Origin: Pristionchus mayeri
Taxonomy: Eukaryota; Nematoda; Chromadorea; Rhabditida; Neodiplogasteridae
Length of the DNA: 64,000 nucleotides
Reading direction: 5' to 3'
Assembly: GCA_036245805.1 (NCBI GenBank)
Contig: BTRK01000004.1
Location: 6,634,001 to 6,698,000, forward strand
The position numbers and the translations under genes are program-made. Under the pieces are notes generated by a model that ran no database searches, had not been told where the DNA came from, and saw only the letters and a program-made list of their open reading frames with translations. Each line of letters opens with the position of its first letter. Within the stretch, counting starts at the first letter, position 1. Positions 12,901 to 23,262 of the stretch are shown here, piece after piece.

Positions 12901-15900
12901 GCACTGATGACACTCGAGGTAGAAGTGCTCCTGGCCGCCCATTCGGATCTACAATCCCAGTAGATTGTCCTTATTTTATTAAAGAAAAATCTGTTGAATT
13001 CAGTAACCCTTTTGAGTAGTTCGATTTTTGGGTAACTTTCACGCGCGCCAAATACCATATCAGAGAGGCATGCCCAAAAATTGAAGGGTAAAACTCTGAA
13101 ACTCACAGTTCCCTCGACGACTCTGTCGTACTTGCTCCAGTCTGCGACTACTCGCTCCCCGTTGTTCTCCGCCATCGTCGAGTGGATGCGCATGTCGGGA
13201 CAGATGAACGACTTCGCTTCCAGAGCGTCCTCAATTATCGATCGTAACCTCGGTATTTCGGGCACTAGGTCGGATGAGAACTATGACGCCTTGCCGCATT
13301 TGATATACCAAATGCGCGGTAGTGAAATTTCAATAAAACCGTGAGGGTATGCAAGAAACGGATGACTGTGTCAAATCGGTTGTTGTAGAGGGTAGCTTGG
13401 TAGTGCAGGGGGATTCATAATCGCATTCCAAGAACAAGGGCAAACACTGTAGGTAAGCCTGGACTTCCAGCTGTATCTTTCTCTTCTTCATACCTCGATG
13501 GTGACGACAGCCTTCTTCTGGGTGGCATTGACCACTACAGCATTGGCTGCACTTCTCGCGGTTTCGTGATCGCTCGCCACTATCAACCCCAAAGGCTGCC
13601 CGTTGTATGTGATCTGGAATAAGCAAGAAATGGAACCAGTCTTTTGCCCCAAAGAGTGAGCATCTGTCAATATCATCTTTGCTTACTTCTCTCTCCGCGA
13701 ACACGGGCGTGTCCATGCCGTGTCCGATCTTCGCGCCAGGAAGGACGTCAGAAGCGTCGAAAAATGCCACCTTAGGGAATAATATTTTTATTGATAGCTG
13801 TGATTCTACCAGATAATATAGCAGGCCTGGCTTCGCCGATAATGGTTCTTTTCATTGACTCTTCGTGGGAGAGTTCGCATTATGAATGATCCATCCTTCT
13901 TAAGAAGGTAACCCACCACTCCGGGTATCGCAAGTGCCTTCGACGCATCCATCGCATGGAGAGTTGCAGAAGCGAATTTAGAAGTGACGAAAGCACCGTG
14001 GAGGCAATCTAAGCTCACTGATGGCAAGTGTTGTTCCACTGACAATGAACATACTGGGCACATTGATGTCGCCGCAGTAGATGGCCTCTCCCGTCGTGTG
14101 TTTCTGGCCGGATACATGGGGGATTGGACGGCCAACGGCATCCCATGCCGCCTGTTTGGACGAGACTTCCTGCAGATAGCAGGGTGAGTCAAATAACCAG
14201 AATTTCTTGATCTCACAGTGAAGGATTGGGTCGCGAAAAGCTGCTGAGGGATGGACTCTCCAATTTTGGTTGACTCGATCGACGCAGGAATGTTCGTGAT
14301 CTAGAATAAATATTGATTTTTCAGTCAGTTTGCGATATTATGTAGTACGTAAAAAATGAAGAGACAATTCCATCCCTGCTTCACACTCACATTTTCCCTC
14401 CGGGCGACCTCTAGGAAGTGCTTGTAGAAGAAGGAGAGGGCGAGTGCCAGCCGGTAGCGGGGCATTCCTCCTGGCACTCCCGCAGGCAGACAGAGGGACG
14501 AGGCTAGCTCAGATGTCACCGATTCAAGCAGGGATGTATCGAAACGGCTGAAGGAACCAATTACTGGTGAAATTGTCTCCATTTTAGGGTAATATTCGGT
14601 CCTTCAGCTCTTGAATTTGCAAAATCCCTCGATGAGAGTGCTGATAATGAAGTGACCGTGGTATCGTAACAATGCTTCCCTCACCGTCCTCGTGTCTTTT
14701 CCATGGCTTTGAGCGCGAGAATGGTCGTGGGCGCCATTCCTCCGTACGATATGCGCACTCTCTTCACTCGATTAGTCTCACCGTCGAGAAGCGTACTGAA
14801 CGCACCTAGAAAGATTCACTTCGATTTTCCTCCCTGCAGATCTTTCTGTCTCTTTCCAATCTCTTTCCTAAGCATCTTTCCTTCCTCGTGTACTCACTAG
14901 GAATTCAATACACCGTAGCGATTCCGCTATGCCTGCCCCTTGGCTGATATCGCAATTCGAGGGGGAAGAGGCGGAACGGAATCGCGATCGAATGGCCATC
15001 CTTCTACTCACCAGTGACGATGGCGATGTCATCTTCTCTCCTCGCTGCTTGTTTGTACGCCGTCACGTGCTCGTGCTGATATATCAATGAGAGTTTGGGG
15101 AAATCATAGCCTCAGGATGCCTAAAACCGGTCACAACGCATTTGACGCTTTTCCCTCCAATTCCAAGGATCGTTATTCTAGCTCGATTCTTTGGTGAGAG
15201 GCGTGATATTGAAATTACAACTTTAAGAAAAAATTCTTCTGCTCAATTTTAACAAATTATATTGTCGTACTAGATCCAATTGCAATGATTCCTAATACAG
15301 AGACGTTCTCTACCTTCTCCGTGAGTGGAATCCAGATGGCCTTGACGATCTCATCGGCAGCGATTGTCGTCTTTCTGTAGCCGACGAAGAACTTCTCGTC
15401 GATGGTCACCTGAGGTCCATTTCGATCTGCGGTTGTCCTACTTCTCACGTATCGTACATGCTGGCAAAATCAGAACGACCGCCGAGAGGCACCGAGTAAA
15501 TTTCGATTTCTGAGTATTTATTAGCTGTGATTGTACTCATAATTTTTTATCATGTTTGGTTTGCCGGAATCGACTCGGATATACCTCTCTCTCGCCCCTC
15601 TCCTCCGACTCGAGGACCACTCTTGTTTCCGATGCCATCCACAGAGGATTCAAGTCGGAGATCGGAGAAGCTGTGGCGATGTTGCCAGCGATACTCTGTA
15701 ATGTTCTATCCATAGTCCGCTATGGCTGAGGGGTCGGTCTCTCTATTGGCTGGTAGATGACTGAGATGTTAGTGGGTTGACCATCTTTCCGGCACTAGGT
15801 CGAATCAGAACTATGATGTCATGCCGCCTTAGATATGCAAATCTTTCCCTGCTCACCGCCACATTCCTGACGTGCTTGCCTGCGAACCAGTGCATCATCT

Positions 15901-18768
15901 TGTGCGTCTCGAGGAGAATCTGAGGCTGCCAACCTGAAAAAAGCAATCGATTGACCATTCACCCATTTTCATTTGTTCATTCATTCATTAAGACCATTAC
16001 GGGATTAGCAAGAAATGTAATAACAAAAAAGTACGTTCTAGATTGCAGAAAGTTTAAAGATTACCCTCAAGTTGCTTTCTGAATTCGGCAATGCGTTCGT
16101 CCATCTGCGTGAGACTGAGACCAGTGGCGAGGTAGACTCCCCTCTCGGAGTCAAGCGATGACTCATGCAGCTCGACCACCTGTGGTGAATAGATATCCTG
16201 TTCGAACACTCGACATTTCATCTGGTACAGTTTCTTAAACAGAACTCTCGAATTTTTTGATTAGCACCCCTGTGGTGTGCGAGAAATGTAGAATAATGAA
16301 AGGGAAGGTGAGCTGACTGGTGTAATACCTGTCTCGGATTGATGACGATGGGCAGATCGATGAATCGGAACTTCCTCTCCACTGCCAATTCCGAATTGCC
16401 CGAGATGAGTCGAGCGTGCGGGTGCAATCTCTGCCAAGTACATCTTAGAGATATAACTGTTTCAAGATCACCGTTGTTTGCTTACAAGGAAGATACAAAA
16501 AAAAGTGTACCTTCAGCGCTAGCATGTCGGCCAGATGCGCTGGTTGATACCAGATTGTCGACTCATGGGCCATCGCGAACGTGCGCAATTCGGTGTGCTT
16601 CAGCTGAACGGAGAGAGAATAGACGAGAATGGTATGGGGGAAGTGTAACAGGCATCAGTCTTGGGGTCATCATGGATAAGCAATTGGTACTATTGGGAGC
16701 GCACTTATTCTTGCTACCCTCTGGTAAAGATTTTCACTAATTTCCCGAAACGTCTCGCGTCGATAAAGACTGACGCTCAACACCCTTGTCCTACATTTCG
16801 GCTTTACGAAGAACACAAGCAGTACTCCATAACCATGAAAAGGCTTACCGAGTATCCCACTTTTGATATCACTGACCGTTAGTTCTGGTGGGAAGATCAG
16901 CTCGTGCGTGGGGTCGTAGGGTTCGCATGTAGACAGGTCACCAATCTTCTCCTCTCCTCCGCATTTGACGTTTCCGTTTTTCTTGCAACATTTCTCGCCC
17001 ATTCCACAGCCTGTTTCAGTGACCTGAAAAGTGATGTGGACTTTGTGATTTGTGGTGAGGGCAGAGAGCATTTTTTCTTGGTCTCTCTTTGTCTTCGCTT
17101 TCTGTTGGGTATGCTCCAGCAACAATAATCATCACTAATATTTTGTCGACTAAGTAGTAACTAACAAGTAGTAATCAAGGTTCTTAAGAGTTGGGTTGGT
17201 TTTTTGAGCTCATATATGCTCCTTTGTATTTTCTCTGCTCGGCCGATAAGGAAATTGGCATCGATCTCGCTCAATCATTGTGTGAGCTTTCAAGAAACGA
17301 TGATAAGCATCATTTAACGAGATTGCAAACGACCTTGAGATCTCCGGATTCAGTCTTGGCGAAGGAGTAGAAGGCTTCCAGGATAGGACGATAGCCGGTA
17401 CACCGACATAGATTTCCTGCGAGTGTAAACTATGGGGAGCAACAAAAATATGGTTAGAACTAGCGAAATGGTGAAATTGGTCCCTCTAATCTTTCTTGTG
17501 ACTACCGCACAGAATTTAACACTGGACTCATGGTCGAGAAAAATTGAGGGTTGCTATCTTCATTATCACTCTCTTTCACGGTACTGACGAGAGAACGCTC
17601 CTCAGCTTTTGTTTGCTATGAATGCTTCGTAAGATGGGGGCTAGATACCTTGCATGGCCTCGTTGATCTGTTCCACACTCGGTTGCGGGGTGTTCCTCAG
17701 AAGTGAGTACATGGCCATCACGACGCCGGGCGTGCAGAAGCCGCACTGAGAACCGTGCACTCTGGAAATATTCGCTTCAGTCTTCTCTTCAGTATTTCAC
17801 GGTCTCTTCAGTCTATCTCTCGCAACTCAACCGATCTCGAGAGTGAAAAGAATGAAAAAAAAGTGACCGAAATGTCGAGCTGTTCAGTAGAATACGAGTA
17901 ATCATCTCTTCATTCGATTAGCTCTATCATAATTGCTAGAGATTGTGTTGAGACGCTTACATGACCCTAATGTTCCGAATGAAATGAGTCTGACTTGGCG
18001 AGTCTTTCCTGCACAGCGTGCAGTCTGCCGTCCTTGACGTTTCCCAGTGCCTCCACCGTCGTCACTGCCTTCCCGAACACGCCGCAGATGGGCATCAGAC
18101 ACGAGTTGGCAGAGAAGTGCCTGCACAATCAATTACCGTAATCCCTGGATACGGTAATCGATCCATACCGTATCTGCCCGTTCTTCGGATCTCGCTCGGA
18201 GATCATCACTGTGCACGCACCACAGCCTCCCTCGTTGCAGCCGATCTTCGTCCCGGTTAGACGCACTGAATTAGGCACTTGGTCGGATGAGAACTATGAC
18301 GTCATGCCGCCTTTGATATATCACAGGAGGCATGACGTCATAGTTCTCATCCGACTAGTACTCGCACACGGTTGGGGTTAGATCGAAAATGTAGCATGAT
18401 CATGGCATCATTTCTCGATCGTTGCTCGAGAGACGATAACAGGGTCGCTGGTATTTCTCCCGCATTCTACATTAGAGTTCGAGAAACGATACGACGCTCT
18501 CTTCATTCTATGCACTCTCTCGCCGATCGACCGGTCGAGAGAGTGTGTAGAATGAAGAGAGCGTGGTTTCGTTTCTAGAACTCTGTTCTACACGCATCAA
18601 CTCACAGTGGTCTCTGAGATAGGTGGCGAGAGTCATCATGGGGTCCACCATCTTCTCCTCAACGCGACGTCCGTTGACGTAGAAGAGGAGGATGTTCGTG
18701 TCGTAGGCGGATACATCGTCGACTCGGCTGTCCAAGACATCCGCTCTCAACGACGACGACGAAGACAT
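6994..18768 (-). CDS. xdh: Xanthine dehydrogenase/oxidase, complete 40-exon gene (1377 aa)
   Basis: Molybdo-flavoenzyme oxidising hypoxanthine to xanthine to urate in the cytosol. The start at 18768 directly follows a TTCAG acceptor, suggesting trans-splicing. The exon chain runs from 18606-18768, 18169-18265, 17995-18120, 17649-17761 and 17334-17416 down to 7204-7281 and 6994-7140. All 40 phases agree and sum to 1378 codons. The two [2Fe-2S] domains occupy residues 1-194 ([14 protein letters not shown]...CRCTGYRP). The FAD domain follows at about 245-575 ([15 protein letters not shown]). The molybdopterin domain runs from about 600 to the end. Residues separating XDH from aldehyde oxidase are present: Glu846 in GGFGGKE, Arg924 in IHRC and Glu1307 in GEPPLF. 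The enzyme should therefore be a functional xanthine dehydrogenase. Introns hold several MITEs, a hairpin and a whole mariner. Two introns appear to use GC donors (after 10102 and 8182). Confidence 0.95.
8303..8332 (-). other. Tandem in-frame duplicated splice acceptor of xdh exon 35
   Basis: On the - strand a 30-base unit is duplicated so that two TTACAG/TACTCCGTGT acceptors follow one another. The downstream acceptor starts the exon at 8302, the upstream one at 8332. The 30 bases between are open in the XDH frame and would add exactly 10 residues ([14 protein letters not shown]). Both isoforms therefore stay in frame. Confidence 0.6.
9578..9687. repeat. Near-perfect hairpin in xdh intron 28
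   Basis: Two arms of about 49 bases (9578-9626 and 9639-9687) are inverted copies separated by 12 bases. The arms are rich in GCGCGC and CTCTC motifs. This looks like a foldback MITE; no coding content. Confidence 0.8.
11538..12785 (-). mobile_element. mariner transposon inside xdh intron 22
   Basis: The 1248-bp element has perfect 28-bp terminal inverted repeats beginning TTAGGTTGAACAGAAAG and is flanked by TA dinucleotides at 11536-11537 and 12786-12787, the mariner target-site duplication. It lies in the intron between xdh exons 12832-12948 and 11317-11450, in the same orientation as xdh. Both host splice sites are intact, so the gene should tolerate it. The internal transposase is broken. 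Confidence 0.95.
11608..12621 (-). pseudogene. Degenerate mariner (DD34D) transposase
   Basis: Reading from 12621, the frame opens normally but meets a TAG codon about 27 codons in. It continues through the helix-turn-helix region ([24 protein letters not shown]), shifts frame after about 12320, and resumes as a 211-codon stretch to 11608. The second and third catalytic Asp are present ([20 protein letters not shown], 34 residues apart), but the first has become Val in the motif normally reading DEKW. A stop, frameshifts and a lost catalytic residue make it non-functional. The perfect terminal repeats mean it could still be moved by a related transposase. Confidence 0.92.
13265..13324. repeat. 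Palindromic MITE, family M1, truncated copy
   Basis: Begins with the family end CACTAGGTCGGATGAGAAC and the core ATGACGCCTTGCCGC, but the right arm is cut to a few bases. Located in an xdh intron between 13229 and 13494. Confidence 0.75.
15795..15836. repeat. Palindromic MITE, family M1, single arm
   Basis: Only the left arm is recognisable (CACTAGGTCGAATCAGAAC then ATGCCGCC). Located in the xdh intron just upstream of exon 15857-15933, with its end about 20 bases from that exon's donor. Confidence 0.65.
18274..18358. repeat. Palindromic MITE, family M1, full copy
   Basis: Two inverted arms (CGGATGAGAACTATGACGTC and its complement) around a short TTTGATATATCA-like centre, in xdh intron 1, only 8 bases from the start of exon 2. 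Confidence 0.85.
18474..18583. repeat. Hairpin repeat in xdh intron 1
   Basis: Arms 18474-18521 and 18535-18583 are imperfect inverted copies containing CTCTCTTCATTCTA and CACTCTCTCG, around a GATCGACCGGTC-type loop. The same CTCTTCATTCTA...CTCTC motif recurs at 7631 and 9505, so this is probably a dispersed foldback family. Confidence 0.75.
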
Positions 18769-19317
18769 CTGAAGACGTCTCGTTGTGAACAACAAGAGAA
18801 GAGAAATCGAATGCGGAATGAATAAATCGACTGGGAGGCCATTTCTATGTGGCGTTTTCACTCGCAGAATAATATATTCACAGATTAGTCATAAACGTGT
18901 GACAATCACGTTGCGCCGCTTGCGAGAAAAACATAGATCGGCTTTGGAGAAGTGAGAAGAGAAGAGTGGGCGAGTTGCGAGAATGTACGCGAAAATCGAA
19001 AATGTGTGGTGAAGAGCTAGGTACTCTCTAGGCACGCTCATGTTGATGAGAGATGATGCTACTGCAAGTGATCAACACTAATTAGCGAGGTTTCTTGTCG
19101 AATGTTGCTCACGCATTTATTAGCATGATCTATCGTTGATACAGAATGGGCATAGAAGTAGCACGTGGTGCAGAGAGGGCTGAATGAGACCCCGAGTGAG
19201 AGAGAGAGAGAGAGAGACACTGATAAGAACATTGTGATTAGGCCGATAAGGGGAGTGAATGATGAGAATAGGCTTGGAGAACCCATTCTAACGGTCGAGA
19301 GGGGAGACGGAAGACCG

Positions 19318-19391
<74 letters not shown>

Positions 19392-19740
19392 GAGGAGAGT
19401 TTCAGTGAAACTGGTTTCGCAACTTGTCATGAGTCTCCGGGGATCCGTGATTATCGTGATCGAGACTATTTCTCAATGCAAATTGGAAACACACCTCAAA
19501 CAATGAATATATCTGTACCTATATATGAAATTATGTTTGTGCAAGTTCGACCAGATTGCGAAACCGTTGCTAAACGGGAAAGGAGAGAAGAAGCGATTTC
19601 GAGTTCACAGTGTACATGGGTGATGGTGAAAATATGAACCACTGAGCACTCAAATGATCGCACATGGCCATTCGACACTTTATCTTATCGGTAAATTAAC
19701 GGGGATAGAAGAAGGGGGGACGGAATAAGAATGAGCACGG
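18769..19740. other. Intergenic region between xdh and the zinc-finger gene
   Basis: This stretch is the 5' flank of xdh and the 3' flank of the next - strand gene. It contains a long GA microsatellite and no convincing coding sequence. The xdh start is immediately preceded (on the - strand) by a polypyrimidine tract and CAG, a likely spliced-leader acceptor. Confidence 0.5.
19321..19387. repeat. (GA)n microsatellite
   Basis: About 33 uninterrupted GA units, with a shorter GA run at 19199-19215. It produces long artificial Ser-Leu and Arg-Glu reading frames on the two strands that are not genes. Confidence 0.95.
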
Positions 19741-20910
19741 TTATTCATCGGATTTGCGGGTGAACTTGTTCCTGCGGTGGTTGTTGCGCATGTGCGTGAC
19801 GAGGTCGGTCGTGAGTCTGCAGAGATGCGAGAATTATCAGAGATTGAAGGCGGGGGAAAACTCTTGTTATTGAGATGTAGCATAGCGTCGTTTGCATAAC
19901 ATGTAATCAAGCCTCTCGGGGAAACGGTCGTAAATAATCTACCGGAAGCATGCGCCACAGACTGCGCAGCAGTTCTCATTAGGCACGTGGATTCCCAGAG
20001 CAGACTTGACAATGGGATTGAAGGAGGGAGTGAGGGAGGATGAGGATGAGGAGGGAGTGGAAGAGGGGGGAGAAGCAGACGGCATCGAGTCCACTGGAGA
20101 CACTGCGAACACTTATGTCAAATTAGATTTCGAAATTCGGGTAGTCGTATCTTCATTATGTGAATTCTCACGATTGGCGAATTGTAAGTGAGAAATGAAG
20201 AGACCGCTTTTTTTCATTTCCCGAACTGCGTCATAATTAGCTCCTTTTACTCACGCGACTTCACTCGCACGGGAGGTTTTCTCTTCTGAGGTCGATGCAG
20301 GTTCTGGTGTGCGTTGAAGAGGGGAAGAGCCATCGAAAGATAAGGCTGGAATACGAATCTTTTTTGTCTTTAACCTGCATCATCAATGGGTCTAGGAATA
20401 GCAGACTGGTTAAGCGAGAACAGCATTTGTTACTTGCAATAATTATGCTACGAATATCCCTCTCTAAAGTAATGACGCTAGAAAGATGAGCCGCATTAAT
20501 GACCTGGAACATGAAGGGCAGTGGGTTGGGCTGAGGTGGCTGCAGCTGCTGCAGCTGCTGCTGCATGAACTGCTGCTGAGCGAAGGCAGCCAGAGCGAAT
20601 GCCGTCGCTCGAGGATCGAGCTGAAGAGAAGGATTGGATACGAAGGCGCCTTTTGTTGGGATGATACCAGCATCATTCACTATGTGGAACATGCTCGAGA
20701 GATGGAAATGGAAATGAGCTTACTCTATGTCTCGAAACTGTCTTACCCTCGACTTATCAAGCCCTATGTAAAATGAGAACATAAATTCGAGATCGGATTT
20801 AGAGGAAAAAAACCAACTTGTGTGTGCTGAATCTGCTCGGGATTCGTTTCTTTCCCCATTGACTCCTCCACTGCGGGATTCCAAAGACGACGACGTTTGG
20901 CGTCTTCCAT
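19741..20910 (-). CDS. Small nuclear protein with one C-terminal C2H2 zinc finger (178 aa, 5 exons)
   Basis: Exons 20818-20910, 20504-20620, 20255-20345, 19943-20102, 19741-19816 join with consistent phases to 179 codons. A TTTTAG acceptor 6 bases before the ATG suggests trans-splicing. The N-terminus is basic (MEDAKRRRLW). Then comes a Gln-rich Ala/Phe/Gln segment, a basic patch (RPQKRKPPVRVK), a Ser/Pro-rich linker, and a single C2H2 finger split by the last intron (CAVCGACFR / LTTDLVTHMRNNH). The finger, with an F-R-(L/M)-T-(T/S)-D-L-V-x-H-M-R core, resembles from memory the last zinc finger of PRDM8/ZNF488-type regulators; I rate that link as moderate. A DNA-binding or corepressor-recruiting nuclear role is inferred. 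It could also be a fragment of a larger gene if upstream exons exist. Confidence 0.75.
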
Positions 20911-23262
20911 TGCAATCTAAAATGAAACAACTAAAACTAGAAAGATCAAAGGTCAATGAAGGGCAAGCCCGTGGGATAGATACACGAGAGGATTAGGGCG
21001 CGACTCTAAGGAAGCGACATTCAGATAGAATGGAGTGGGCGGGGCTTTGCCGCCCCGGGTGTCACCAAGAATGAATACGGACTGTTGACAGAAGAGCGCT
21101 CCCCCTCTCGAATCGGCCCACTCTCTGACTAGCAGAGATGGGAGGGAAAAGGAGCCAAGAAGGAGAACGAATGAATTATGCATTCGGAATACGGTAAGTG
21201 AATAAGCACAGACGGGAAAGCGGAGGAATATGCGGAGGTGTGACGACGACTACCTAGTCATTTCGGGGGGGAAGGCACCAATGAGATGCTAATTGGGGAA
21301 TCTGGAGGGAATCGTATACGAGAAAAGGCGAGAGGGACGGGGGGGGGGGAGACAAATAGGATGGTACGGTAAGGGGTAGATGAATACGAAGACTCATTGA
21401 CCGATCAAGCACCGCGTAATCCCTTGGTCTGAATGGAGGTGACAGCATGGACTCGAATAATATGTACTGATCATCCTCATTAGAAGGTTGCGCAAGCGAG
21501 TGAATGAGGGGGAGCAAGGTGACAAGCCACCGTACGAATCATCCAACCCAGATGGCGCTTACAATCACGCGAATATGGGCAGAATGCGGGAGAATCGGAG
21601 ACAGCTGAAGATACTCAAGGAGGAGACGACAAAGGGACCGACCGAGGCGGCATTCGAGAGCGAAGAGTGACAGGACCAGAGACTATCCCGCAACCGGAAA
21701 CTGTACCCGAGGGAGTTCGGGCATAGGGTCGCGGCTGGGGAACCGTAGGAGATGACTAGAAGGGAAATAACCAAAGGAATTAGGAGAAAAGAGCGATTTT
21801 TATGATCTGGAACATAGCATTGTCTTAGAAAAACTGCAGTCTTTACACAAGGAAGTTTGAACTAGAAAATGACCTGTCTGTGACAAATTAGAGAATCTGG
21901 TGAAGGTATACGGTAAGACTGGCCCACATAAGGCAGTTGCGAAGGGGATCGGCCCGTAAGTGTGAATGGGATTCCTCCCTCCTTCTTTCAACTTCCCATT
22001 TCAAACAGGGGCTCTCACCCACTTACGGGTAATGAAATGCGCGTTGCCTCTCATTGTGTGAGTACGGTAGGTTGCAAAGGGATGCAAAAAGGAATAAGGA
22101 AGATTGGAAAGTTGAGGATTGCAAGGAGTACGGTAAGCGAATAGTCTAGGGAAAACTGATCCTTCCTTCGTCGTAGGGGGTCAGTAGAACAAGGAATAAC
22201 GACCGATGCCCTTTTACGGTAGGATATCGAGTGACGCCTAGATGTTCTCGATGGAGAGAAGATGCTCATTTGACCAGATGACGAGAGTTGTCCATACGAT
22301 TATACATCTTGAGAGCACCGGAAGGGAGGGGACGAGAGAAGGAGGAGCATCCTCCCTTCCCTTTCAAGATGTCTCTCGATGACTGACATGACAACTTGCC
22401 TGCCTCCACTCGTCTTCTTCCGGGGGAGGCTAACACATTGTTCAGACACCAGCTAGAAAATAAGATGTATCTTCTTCAAACCCACCCAGAGATGCACTCA
22501 TTGTCCGAGGAACATGCTGTTCATCGCGTATGTGGCATTCTTAGGATTAGTGCGAGTCAATTGAGGGGAAGGACTCGGAAGGAGAGAGAGGAGCAACCAC
22601 CTGTTTTGAGGCCAGCTCCTCAATGGGATGCGTGCAGATGGATGTGTGAATGGAGTTGAGACCAATGGGGAGACCCTCTCCCCTCAGCACTGTCTCTAGC
22701 CCTCCCTGACCCGGATGGACTATGAAGAGATCGAGAGACGAGGTTGGCATCCTACTGTGATACGACCCTGTGCACGGACAGCAAACGACCCAAGACTGAT
22801 TTCAATTTATGGAGATGTGGGGGACAGTGCGGCCTTGCCGCATTTGATAATGAGAATTCCTCGAGAAGGGGGACATCAGTCTCAGTCTAGACTAGTCTCG
22901 GTATCAATATGCCATAGGAGTCAAGGATAATCTCATTTTCCGTACACGCTTTGCAACATATGATAGGCATACATTTGATGACGATGTGCATATTTTTAGT
23001 AAATATTTTTTAAAAAATCAACAAATACTAAATTCATGAAAAAATATTAAGAGGTTTGTCCCAGCGTATGGGCACACGCAACGCACCAACGCGTCGCGTA
23101 CTAGAGGCTCTTTCATTTTTTGCGCGGCTTCACTCGTGCTCTTGTGATAGCTCAATTACGTAGTTTTGCGAGGTTTCTGTTTGCTCAATTAAACCACCAT
23201 CGTATCAGCTACTTCCTTACGACTTATCCTTCTGGTTTCGAGCCACTAACGACACGTCGGCC
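20911..23262. other. Divergent intergenic region upstream of the zinc-finger gene and hexokinase
   Basis: About 2.3 kb between two divergently transcribed genes. No supported coding sequence. It carries at least six TACGGTA heptamers (for example 21195, 21365, 21912, 22064, 22130, 22215) in contexts that are not splice donors of known genes. A partial MITE core (TTGCCGCATTTGATA) is present near 22833. Confidence 0.5.

Noticed and set aside
19059..19506. Ser-Leu and Arg-Glu repeat frames of over 110 codons
   Set aside because: Translations of the GA microsatellite.
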